DNA from: Actinomycetota bacterium
GTDB lineage: Bacteria > Actinomycetota > Thermoleophilia > Miltoncostaeales > Miltoncostaeaceae
Reading direction: 5' to 3'
Assembly: GCA_963169235.1 (NCBI GenBank)
Contig: CAUJCX010000045.1
Location: forward strand, 1 to 33,874
DNA length: 33,874 nucleotides
Of this stretch, positions 15,204 through 22,619 are shown piece by piece; the stretch's first letter is position 1; each line of letters begins with the position of its first letter. A program made the translations under genes and the position numbers. Below the pieces are notes generated by a model that did not search any database, was not told the origin of the DNA, and saw only the letters and a program-made list of their open reading frames with translations.

Positions 15204-15391
15204 GCGCGCTCCCTCATGATGAGTGGTCGCAGGTGCACGCGTGCGATGACGCACCTGCGAGACTGTTGGCCGGATGGTAACCCGGCCGCCCCGAAGGGCG
15301 TAACCAGACGATCGCCCAGGCCCGGCGCGGCCGATCGGCCGAAACTGCCCGTAACCTCAAGCGGCCGAACCCGGAAGCCGACCCTTACGGA
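15204..15391. promoter_or_regulatory. Divergent intergenic region with inverted repeat and palindrome
   Basis: Separates the VWA gene (minus) from the EAL gene (plus). Contents: a perfect 10-bp inverted repeat TCGCAGGTGC (15227-15236) / GCACCTGCGA (15251-15260); a palindrome GCACGCGTGC (15235-15244) that overlaps its left arm, so the two folds exclude each other; a 14-bp palindrome CGGCCGATCGGCCG (15328-15341); and GTAACC three times (15277, 15300, 15351). TAACCT at 15352 could be the -10 of the EAL gene. Confidence 0.5.
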
Positions 15392-17662
15392 GTGATGCGC
15401 AGGACCTCCACACCCCTTATCGCTCCGGCGATCTTCGTGATCCCCACCGCGGCGGCCGCCGCGCTGGCGATCGCGGTGAACACGGGCCGCATCACGCACA
15501 GCGCGGGCATCGCCTCCGCCCTCGTGGTTCTGGGGCTCGCGTACCACTCCGCGGCCCTGGTGCTGTGGGCGGCCTCCCTGCGGCTGGCGGCGCGACAACG
15601 GCAGGTGTGGCGCCTGCTCGCGGCCGGGTGCATGTTCGGCGGGGTGGGCTGGTTCCTGTACGCGTGGCTGATGACCCGGGGGCTGTCGTTCACCGACGCT
15701 CCCCCGACGTGGCTGGGCGTGCCCCGCGCCGGGATGTACGTCTGCTGGTTCTACGCCCTGTGGCTACTACGCCAGCCCCTGGTGTCCGCAAGCCGCCGCA
15801 CGCGCATCATGACGGTGGCCACCGAGCTCGCGGCGCTCGGCCTCGTGGGGGTCGTCGTGCTGGAGCTGCTGTGGCAGCACGAGCTGACGCTTCAGGTCAA
15901 TCTGATCGCGCTCGGGCCCGTGGCCATGGACCTGCTGCTGATCGCGGCCGCCTACCACGCCGTGCGCCGCGCGTCGCTGGAGCTGGACGGTGCCCACGTG
16001 TGGCTGGTGATCGGCTTCATCCTCGCCCTCGGCGCCCACATCGCGAGCGGGTTCGTGATGGCCCACGGCCTGGTGGTGGTGGGCGCGCTCACCGTCATCC
16101 TGATGGCGGGGGCCCTGGCCTCGTTCGCCGTGGCGTCGGGACGCAAGCTCCTCATGCGCGAGACCATCCTGGGCAACGAGCGCGTCACCGGGTTCATCGC
16201 GACCATCGGCCTGGCGGTGTCGGCCCCCGCCGCCGCCGTCTCCCAGCCGTGGCTTCTGCCCATCGTGTTCGGGCTCGGCAGCGTGCTCGCGTGGCGCGTC
16301 TACAGCCTCATCAGCGCGCAGGGCCAGTCCGAGATCGATCCCCTCACCGGGTTGCACGACAACCGCTCGATCCAGCGCCACATCTCGAGCGTCGCCGTCG
16401 CCGCCACGCGGCTGGAGCCCATCGCCGTGGTGGGCGTCGACCTGGACGGCTTCGGGCGCTGGAACGCCGAGCACGGGTTCGCGGCCGGGGACCAGCTTCT
16501 GACCCAGGTCGCCGAGCGCTGCGTCGCAGCCCCCATCGGCCCCGGCGTGTGGGGCCGCATCGGCCCCGACCGCTTCTACTGGGTCGGCCACGTCGCCGAC
16601 GGCCCCGAGGCCTCCGCGTGGGCCGAGCTGATCGCCGTCGCCGCCGCCGACCCCGCCGCAGCCGTGTCCGCCCGCTGCGGCGTGGTCATGTGCCCCACCG
16701 ACGCCGCCACCGCGGCCAACGTGATCGCCGCGATGGACGAGGCCCTGGAGGCCGCGGCCCGTTCCGGCACCCGCATCGTGGCGTTCGACCGTGGTCTGCT
16801 GGACGGCTACGCCGTGGACGGCACGTACTCGGCCTCGTTCCGCTCGCGCCGCGAGCGCATCGCCCAGATCATCCAGAGCCCCACCGCGATCCGGCCCGTG
16901 TTCCAGCCGATCGTGCGGCTGGGCGACTTCGGGGTGGTGGGCCACGAGGCCCTCACCCGCTTCGACCTCGAGCCCCGCCGGGGGCCGGACGAGTGGATCG
17001 CCGAGGCCCACCAGCTGGGGCTGGGCCTCGAGATGGAGTCCGAGTGCATGCGCCGGGCGCTGTCGCACGTCGCCAGCCTGCCCGACCACACGTACCTGTC
17101 GCTGAACTGCAGCCCCCAGCTGATCCTGTCGGGTCTGCTCGACCGCGTGGTGCCCGACGGATCGCTGCACTGGCTGCTGATCGAGCTGACCGAGCACGAC
17201 CAGGTGGCCGACTACGGCGAGCTGGCGGCGAGCCTGGCGCCGCTGCGCGCACGCGGCGCCCGCGTCGCGGTGGACGACCTGGGCGCGGGCCACTCGACGC
17301 TGCGCCACGTGGTGCGCCTCGATCCCGACTACGCCAAGCTCGACCGGTCCATCGTGGAGTCCATCGACGCCGACCCCGCCCGACGGGCGCTGGTGCGCTC
17401 GATGCTGGCGTTCAGCACCGAGATGGGCTGCCCCCTGGTGGCCGAGGGCGTCGAGCGTGACGAGGAGCTTGAGACGCTGCGCGAGATCGGCGTCGACTAC
17501 GGGCAGGGCTACCTGTTCCAGCGGCCGGGTCCCGCCATGGTGCACGCGGTCGACGCGCCCGGCGCCCGCAGCCGCCCCCGCCCGGCCGGCCCGGGGCCCG
17601 TCACCCCACCGGTGGTGCGACGCGTGGTGGGCAACGGCACCAACGTCGGCGTGGGCGACTGA
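15392..17662 (+). CDS. Membrane GGDEF-EAL protein: degenerate GGDEF, intact EAL c-di-GMP phosphodiesterase
   Basis: 756 residues from GTG 15392 (ATG at 15395 is the alternative). About eight or nine membrane helices fill residues 8-305, a sensor-like membrane domain. The GGDEF domain (about 315-465) has LTGLHDNRS but reads RIGPDRF at 389-395 where GGDEF should be, so cyclase activity is unlikely. The EAL domain (about 485-725) keeps the metal and catalytic residues: EAL at 519-521, Asn572, Glu601, DDLGAGHS at 628-635, Lys649 in AKLD, Glu685 in VAEGVE and Gln705. It should hydrolyse c-di-GMP. The degenerate GGDEF may bind GTP as an activator, as known for some relatives. The tail after 725 is a Pro/Arg/Val-rich linker without a domain. 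Confidence 0.93.
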   Translation: MMRRTSTPLIAPAIFVIPTAAAAALAIAVNTGRITHSAGIASALVVLGLAYHSAALVLWAASLRLAARQRQVWRLLAAGCMFGGVGWFLYAWLMTRGLSFTDAPPTWLGVPRAGMYVCWFYALWLLRQPLVSASRRTRIMTVATELAALGLVGVVVLELLWQHELTLQVNLIALGPVAMDLLLIAAAYHAVRRASLELDGAHVWLVIGFILALGAHIASGFVMAHGLVVVGALTVILMAGALASFAVASGRKLLMRETILGNERVTGFIATIGLAVSAPAAAVSQPWLLPIVFGLGSVLAWRVYSLISAQGQSEIDPLTGLHDNRSIQRHISSVAVAATRLEPIAVVGVDLDGFGRWNAEHGFAAGDQLLTQVAERCVAAPIGPGVWGRIGPDRFYWVGHVADGPEASAWAELIAVAAADPAAAVSARCGVVMCPTDAATAANVIAAMDEALEAAARSGTRIVAFDRGLLDGYAVDGTYSASFRSRRERIAQIIQSPTAIRPVFQPIVRLGDFGVVGHEALTRFDLEPRRGPDEWIAEAHQLGLGLEMESECMRRALSHVASLPDHTYLSLNCSPQLILSGLLDRVVPDGSLHWLLIELTEHDQVADYGELAASLAPLRARGARVAVDDLGAGHSTLRHVVRLDPDYAKLDRSIVESIDADPARRALVRSMLAFSTEMGCPLVAEGVERDEELETLREIGVDYGQGYLFQRPGPAMVHAVDAPGARSRPRPAGPGPVTPPVVRRVVGNGTNVGVGD

Positions 17663-17663
17663 C

Positions 17664-17692
17664 GGTCGACTAGTGTCCCCGGGCCGTCGACC
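17664..17692 (+). promoter_or_regulatory. Inverted repeat flanking a -10 box (TAGTGT)
   Basis: GGTCGAC (17664-17670) and GTCGACC (17686-17692) are perfect inverted repeats 15 bases apart. TAGTGT (17671-17676) lies just inside the left arm. A transcript starting near 17684 would carry GGGAG eight bases before the GTG at 17707. The arrangement resembles a repressor site over the promoter core. Confidence 0.45.
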
Positions 17693-17706
17693 TGGGAGCC
17701 CCGGAA

Positions 17707-18870
17707 GTGACCGAGCGTTGTGACGTGCTGGTGGTCGGAGCGGGCCCGGCGGGCTCGAGCACGGCGCACCGCCTGGCCGCCGCGGGCGCCCGCGTCGTGA
17801 TGATCGACCGGGCTCGTTTCCCCCGCGACAAGCCGTGCGGAGGCGGCGTGACCACCCGCGGGCTGGGGCTCGTTCCCGCCGACATCACGCCCGTGGTCGA
17901 GCGCACGGTGCACCGCGTCGACCTGCGGCTGGGGTATGACCGCCCGGTGCTGCCCATCACCAGCGACGTGGCCATGGTGCACATGACGCAGCGCCGCCGG
18001 CTGGACGCCCACCTGGCCGAGGCGGCCGTCGCCCGCGGCGTCGACTTCCGCGACGGCGTGCGCCTGCGCGCCCTGCGCCACCACGACGCGGGCGTCACGG
18101 CCACCACCGACGCGGGCGACGTCACGGCCCGGGTGGTGGTGGTGGCGGACGGCGCCAACGGCGCCGGACGGGCCGCGCTGGGCGTGCCCGAGCCGGCGTT
18201 CGCCGTGGCCCTCGAGGGCAACCTGCCGCGCGGCACCGGTGGGTTCGACGACCGCGCGTTCACCGACACGGCGGCCCTGGTGTTCGGCACCGTCCCCGGC
18301 GGCTACGCCTGGATCTTCCCCAAGGGCGACCACGTCAACCTGGGCGTCGGCGGCTACCTGCACGAGGGACCGCGCCTACGTGAGCACCTCGACGCGCTGT
18401 GCCGCGCCCACGCCGCCGACCCGGCCGCCCTGGAGGCGGTGCGCGGGTATCGCCTGCCCATCCGCCGGCCCGGCACCGCGGTGGCGGTGGGGGCGTGCGT
18501 GCTGGTGGGCGACGCCGCGGGCCTGGTGGACCCGTTCAGCGGCGACGGCATGTACGAGGCGTTCATGTCGAGCGCCATCGCCGCCCGCGAGATCGCGGCG
18601 TACCTCGGTGGGCAGGCCGCCGACCTTTCGGCCTACCCCGCCGCGCTCGGCACGGCCCTGGGCGCCCACCGCGCCGGTGCCTGGCTGGGCAAGCTGACGA
18701 CCGAGCGCTCGCCCGCCCTCACCCAGAGGATCCTCACCCCCGGCTGGGTGCGCCGGGGCATCGCGTCGCGCATGTGCCACGGCGGGACTCCCCCCTCCGC
18801 GCCGGTCTCCACGCTGGCGGTGGCGGTGGGACGCGCCGCCCGCCGCGCGCTGGGCCCGGCCGCGGCCTGA
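17707..18870 (+). CDS. Geranylgeranyl-reductase-family FAD oxidoreductase
   Basis: 387 residues from the GTG at 17707 with GGGAG eight bases upstream. The N-terminal FAD-binding loop is VVGAGPAGSSTAHRLA, followed by an acidic strand end (VVMIDRA) and the PCGGG motif (DKPCGGGV) typical of the geranylgeranyl reductase group. The second FAD motif reads VLVGDAAGLVDPFSGDGMYEA. Members reduce isoprenoid double bonds in archaeal lipids, chlorophyll or menaquinone, or act on other lipids and natural products. Some are halogenase- or hydroxylase-like. No isoprenoid gene is nearby, so the substrate is open; reduction of a quinone or lipid tail is a fair guess. Probably cytoplasmic and membrane-associated. 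Confidence 0.88.
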   Translation: MTERCDVLVVGAGPAGSSTAHRLAAAGARVVMIDRARFPRDKPCGGGVTTRGLGLVPADITPVVERTVHRVDLRLGYDRPVLPITSDVAMVHMTQRRRLDAHLAEAAVARGVDFRDGVRLRALRHHDAGVTATTDAGDVTARVVVVADGANGAGRAALGVPEPAFAVALEGNLPRGTGGFDDRAFTDTAALVFGTVPGGYAWIFPKGDHVNLGVGGYLHEGPRLREHLDALCRAHAADPAALEAVRGYRLPIRRPGTAVAVGACVLVGDAAGLVDPFSGDGMYEAFMSSAIAAREIAAYLGGQAADLSAYPAALGTALGAHRAGAWLGKLTTERSPALTQRILTPGWVRRGIASRMCHGGTPPSAPVSTLAVAVGRAARRALGPAAA

Positions 18871-18898
18871 CCGCGCTCGGCCCCGTCCGGTGGCGTCG

Positions 18899-18919
18899 GC
18901 CGATCGGCGCCCGTAGGAT
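18899..18919 (+). promoter_or_regulatory. Palindrome plus leaderless -10 of the metallopeptidase gene
   Basis: GCCGATCGGC (18899-18908) is a 10-bp palindrome lying just before TAGGAT (18914-18919). The -10 is 8 bases from the ATG at 18928, so the message is probably leaderless. A related longer palindrome precedes the EAL gene at 15328-15341. Confidence 0.5.
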
Positions 18920-18927
18920 TCCGTGCC

Positions 18928-19836
18928 ATGGCCGACTTTGACGACGATGTCCAGCTCGACACCTCGCAGGTGGAGGACCGCCGGGGCGCAGGTGGCGGGC
19001 GCCTGGGGCCGGGCGGCGTGTCCGTCGGCGGCCTCGGCATCGTCGGCATCATCATCCTCGTGCTGATGCAGGTGCTCGGGGGAGGCGGCGGCACGCTGCC
19101 CAACCTGGACGACCTCAACGGCACCCAGATGGGCGGCGGCGCGGCCGACAACAGCAACATCGCGCAGGAATGCCGCACGGGGGCCGACGCCGACAAGAAG
19201 GAAGCCTGCCGCATCGTCGGCTTCACCAACAGCATCCAGAAGTACTGGACGGGATACTTCAAGGCGCAGGGCCAGCAGTACACGCAGGCCCGCACGGTGT
19301 TCTTCTCGGGCCAGGTCAGCACGCAGTGCGGCGTCGCGTCGTCGGCCGTGGGCCCGTTCTACTGCCCGCCCGACCAGCGCGTGTACCTCGACCTCGGCTT
19401 CTTCCAGGAGTTGCAGTCGAAGTTCGGCGCCAAGGGCGGCGACTTCGCCGAGGCGTACGTGATCGCGCACGAGTACGGCCACCACGTGCAGAACCTCAGC
19501 GGCATCCTCGACAAGGTGGCGCGCGACCGCTCCACCGGCCCGCAGAGCGCGGCCGTGCGCAGCGAGCTGCAGGCCGACTGCCTGGCCGGCGTCTGGGCCA
19601 AGCACGCGGTCGACACCGGCTTCATCACCAACCTCACCCAAGAGGACATCGACGAGGCGCTCGACGCGGCCAGCGCGGTGGGCGACGACCGCATCCAGGA
19701 GCGCATGCAGGGACGCGTCACCCCCGAGAACTGGACGCACGGCTCGTCGGCCGCGCGCAAGAAGTGGTTCGGCACCGGGTTCTCCTCGGGCGACCCCAAC
19801 GCCTGCAACACGTTCAGCGTCCCCACCGTCGAGTAG
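18928..19836 (+). CDS. YpfJ/KPN_02809-type neutral zinc metallopeptidase, membrane-anchored
   Basis: 302 residues. An acidic N-terminal head (DFDDDVQLDTSQVEDRRG) precedes a Gly-rich linker and one membrane helix at about 36-50 (GLGIVGIIILVLMQVLGG). The rest is outside. The metal site is HEYGHH at 181-186, with a later Glu in ELQADCLAGVWA near 213. This matches the neutral zinc metallopeptidase family known from E. coli YpfJ, including the conserved YFKAQGQQY, GPFYCPPDQRVYLD and DDRIQERMQGRV segments. Cys pairs at 82/94 and 134/146 probably form disulfides. Substrate unknown. Leaderless promoter predicted at 18914. Confidence 0.93.
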   Translation: MADFDDDVQLDTSQVEDRRGAGGGRLGPGGVSVGGLGIVGIIILVLMQVLGGGGGTLPNLDDLNGTQMGGGAADNSNIAQECRTGADADKKEACRIVGFTNSIQKYWTGYFKAQGQQYTQARTVFFSGQVSTQCGVASSAVGPFYCPPDQRVYLDLGFFQELQSKFGAKGGDFAEAYVIAHEYGHHVQNLSGILDKVARDRSTGPQSAAVRSELQADCLAGVWAKHAVDTGFITNLTQEDIDEALDAASAVGDDRIQERMQGRVTPENWTHGSSAARKKWFGTGFSSGDPNACNTFSVPTVE

Positions 19837-19893
19837 CGCCCGCGGCGCGTTGGTGTCGACCCGGGACTGACGCGGTTCCCCCGGCGACGTCCG

Positions 19894-19899
19894 TACGCT
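19894..19899 (+). promoter_or_regulatory. Predicted -10 box (TACGCT) of the P-type ATPase gene
   Basis: TACGCT ends 7 bases before the ATG at 19907; leaderless spacing. No ribosome-binding site is visible upstream, which agrees. Confidence 0.45.
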
Positions 19900-19906
19900 G
19901 CACCCG

Positions 19907-22333
19907 ATGAGCACCTGGGATCCCACACTGCCCATGGGGGCGTCCGGCGCCGCACCGGGCCAGGTGGGCCTCACCGACGAGCAGGCCGCCCGCGTGCTGG
20001 CCTCGCGCGGTGGCCCTCCGGAGCCTCCCGAGTCGAGCCGCAGCGTCGCCAGCATCGTCCGCGCCAACACGCTGACGCTGTTCAACCTGATCCTGGCGGG
20101 CTTCGGCGTCGTCACGCTGGCGATGGGCGACTGGCGCGACGCCGTGTTCCTGGCCATCCTGGTGGGCAACTCGGGCATCGGCATCCTGCAGGAGCTGCGC
20201 TCCAAGCGTTCGCTCGACCGGCTGGCCGCCCTGGTGACGCCCCACGCCCGCGTGCTGCGCGGCGGCATCGAGCGCACCGTCGGCGTGGGGCACGTGGTGC
20301 CGGGAGATCTCCTGTTGGTGTCGCCCGGCGAGCAGGTGATCGCCGACGGTACCGTGCATCGCAGCGAGGGGCTGGCGGTCGACGAGTCGGTGCTCACCGG
20401 CGAGTCGCTGCCCGTCTCGCGCGGCCCGGGCGAGGAGCTGCGCGCCGGGTCGTTCTGCTCGGAGGGGTCCGGCAGCTACGTCGCCACCGCCGTGGGCCCC
20501 GACAGCTACGCCCAGCGGGTGGCCGGCGAGGCGCGCGAGTTCCGCCATCCCCTGTCCCCCCTGCAGATGCAGGTGAACAAGCTGCTGGTGGCGATGGTCG
20601 CGCTGATGATCCCGCTGGGCACCGCGTTCGCGGTGGTGCTCATCCGCAAGGACCACGGCCTGCGCGAGTCGGTGTCGAGCGCCACCGCGGGCGTCGTGAC
20701 GCTGGTGCCCGAGGGCCTCATCCTGCTGGTGAGCGTGGCGTACGCCATCTCGGCGCTGCGCATGTCGCGCCGGGGGGCGCTGGCGCAGCAGCTGTCGGCC
20801 ATCGAGTCGCTGAGCTCCACCGACGTGCTGTGCCTCGACAAGACCGGCACGCTCACCGAGGACGCGCTGCGCGTCGTCGAGCTGGTACCCGCCCCGGGCT
20901 ACGAGCGCGAGCAGGTGGCCTACACCGCCGCGGTGTACGGCCGGGCGTCGTCCGAGCGCGACACGCTGCTTGAGGCCCTGGGCGAGATCACCGACGCGCC
21001 CGCCACCGTGCCGGACGCCGTGGTGCCGTTCTCGTCGCGCTGGATGTGGAGCTCGATGACGCTGGCGGGACGCCCGTTCGTGCTGGGCGCGCCGGAGGTG
21101 GTGCTGGCGTCCGCGCGCCCCGGTCACGGCCTGGACGCCGCCGTGGAGGCCCACCAGGCCGCGGGGCGCCGCGTGCTGGCGCTGGCCGAGGCCGGCTCGC
21201 CGACGCGGACGCCCGACCCGGCGCACCCGGCCCCGCCCGCCGACCTGCAGGCGCTGGGGCTGGTGGTGCTGGCCGAGCAGATGCGCGAGGGGGTCGCCGA
21301 CGCCATCGCGTTCCTGCGGCGCGAGGGCGTCCGCCCCGTGGTGATCTCGGGCGACGACCCCGTGACCGTGGCCGCCATCGCCCGCGACGCGGGCATCCCG
21401 GTGGAGGGCGAGCCGCTCGACGGGCGCCGCCTGCCCCAGGACCCGGTGCAGTTGCGCGCCGCGGTGCTGACCGCGGGCGTGGTGGGCCGCACGCCCCCGG
21501 AGGGCAAGAAGCGCATCGTGGAGGCCCTGTCCGACGGACGCGACGTCGCGATGATGGGCGACGGCGTCAACGACGTGCCCGCCCTGAAGGCCGCCCGCGT
21601 GGCGGTGTGCCCCGGCAACGCCGCCGACATGGCCCGCACCATCGCCGACCTGGTGCTGGTGAAGGGCGGGTTCGAGTCGATCCCGCCGATGATCCGCGAG
21701 GGGCGCATGGTGCTGCGCAACCTGCAGCGCGTGGCCAAGCTGTTCGTCGCCAAGTCGATCCTGGCGGCGTTCCTCATCCTCACCATCGGCCTCAGCCCCG
21801 AGGCGTACCCGTTCCTGCCGCGCCACCTGACCCTGGCGTCCGCGCTCACCGTGGGCATCCCGGCGTTCATCCTGGCCCTGTCGCCAAGCGACGGGCCGTG
21901 GCGCAGCCGTCACTTCATCCGCGAGGTCACCCGCTTCGGCGTGCCGGCGGGCGTCGCCACGGGCCTCGGCGTCGTATCGGCGTTCCTGATCGCCAAGAAC
22001 GTGCTGGGCACCGACCTCACCGAGGCCCGCACGGTGGCGACCATGGCGCTGGTGATGATCGGCCTGTACCTGGTGCTGCTGCTGGAGGGCTCGGCGGCCT
22101 CGCCCCGGCGCACCAACTGGACGCTGGCCCTGGTGGGCGTGCTGATGCTGTTGTTCGTCGTGGTGCTCACGCTGGCCAGTTGGCGCGCGTTCTTCGACCT
22201 GCGCATCACCAGCGTGCTGTCCGTCGTGGCGGCGGTGTCCGGCACCCTGCTCGCGGTGGCCGGCATGTGGGCCACCGACGCGCGCTTCGCGCCACCGTTT
22301 CCCGCTCTACGCAGGCTCGCGCAACGAATCTGA
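19907..22333 (+). CDS. P-type cation ATPase, CtpE-like
   Basis: 808 residues. Actuator domain motif LTGES at 163-167; phosphorylation site DKTGTLT at 311-317; hinge GDGVNDVPAL at 551-560; membrane metal-site motif VPEGL at 267-271, the PEGL signature of calcium-type pumps. The nucleotide domain is short and reads LGAPE where most pumps have KGAPE. There are about ten membrane helices, with a 6-helix C-terminal block. No N-terminal heavy-metal Cys domain. This set resembles mycobacterial CtpE, reported to take part in calcium uptake, so calcium is the likeliest ion, but the ion is inferred. The next gene encodes a protein of a calcium-dependent enzyme family. Confidence 0.92.
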   Translation: MSTWDPTLPMGASGAAPGQVGLTDEQAARVLASRGGPPEPPESSRSVASIVRANTLTLFNLILAGFGVVTLAMGDWRDAVFLAILVGNSGIGILQELRSKRSLDRLAALVTPHARVLRGGIERTVGVGHVVPGDLLLVSPGEQVIADGTVHRSEGLAVDESVLTGESLPVSRGPGEELRAGSFCSEGSGSYVATAVGPDSYAQRVAGEAREFRHPLSPLQMQVNKLLVAMVALMIPLGTAFAVVLIRKDHGLRESVSSATAGVVTLVPEGLILLVSVAYAISALRMSRRGALAQQLSAIESLSSTDVLCLDKTGTLTEDALRVVELVPAPGYEREQVAYTAAVYGRASSERDTLLEALGEITDAPATVPDAVVPFSSRWMWSSMTLAGRPFVLGAPEVVLASARPGHGLDAAVEAHQAAGRRVLALAEAGSPTRTPDPAHPAPPADLQALGLVVLAEQMREGVADAIAFLRREGVRPVVISGDDPVTVAAIARDAGIPVEGEPLDGRRLPQDPVQLRAAVLTAGVVGRTPPEGKKRIVEALSDGRDVAMMGDGVNDVPALKAARVAVCPGNAADMARTIADLVLVKGGFESIPPMIREGRMVLRNLQRVAKLFVAKSILAAFLILTIGLSPEAYPFLPRHLTLASALTVGIPAFILALSPSDGPWRSRHFIREVTRFGVPAGVATGLGVVSAFLIAKNVLGTDLTEARTVATMALVMIGLYLVLLLEGSAASPRRTNWTLALVGVLMLLFVVVLTLASWRAFFDLRITSVLSVVAAVSGTLLAVAGMWATDARFAPPFPALRRLAQRI

Positions 22334-22619
22334 CACATCTGCGGGTTTCTACGGATGCCTTGGAGCCTCCGCCTGTGGATGAACCTGTGGGGTCTGTGGA
22401 TCGTTTTCCGTACCGCCCGTCCCAGAACCGCGTCGCGGCGCGTCGCGCGCAGGATGGTCTGTCCACTCCGGACGGGCTCGTCCGCCCCCGCGGGAGGGAC
22501 CGCGCCACGCCGTGACGACCGCCGCCGTGCCGGGTCGTGCGCCGACGCCACGCGCTGACATCGTCCCGCCGCCGAATCGTCATGTTCGCGTGCCACGCGC
22601 GTGACGAGGGGGTGCTTTC
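22334..22619. other. Gene-free stretch with TGTGG-rich patch and hairpin
   Basis: 286 bases with no convincing gene. The first part is less GC-rich than its surroundings. It holds TGTGGAT at 22374 and 22395 and TGTGGGG at 22386, plus CTGTCCACT at 22459, resembling DnaA boxes (TTATCCACA or its complement) with one or more mismatches. CGGACG-GGCT-CGTCCG at 22469-22484 is a 6-bp hairpin. TACGGA at 22350 could be a -10. The 67-codon frame starting at 22355 is Arg-rich and low-quality. It could be a long leader for the deiminase gene, a small RNA, or plain spacer. Confidence 0.4.

Noticed and set aside
15277-15356. Three GTAACC copies before the EAL gene as a c-di-GMP riboswitch or operator
   Set aside because: Spacing is irregular (23 and 51 bases), and the conserved core of c-di-GMP riboswitches is not present; six-base words are weak evidence.
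22355-22558. A 67-codon plus-strand frame in the gap before the deiminase
   Set aside because: Arg-rich, no ribosome-binding site, poor codon pattern. Left as gene-free, though a small RNA or leader cannot be excluded.
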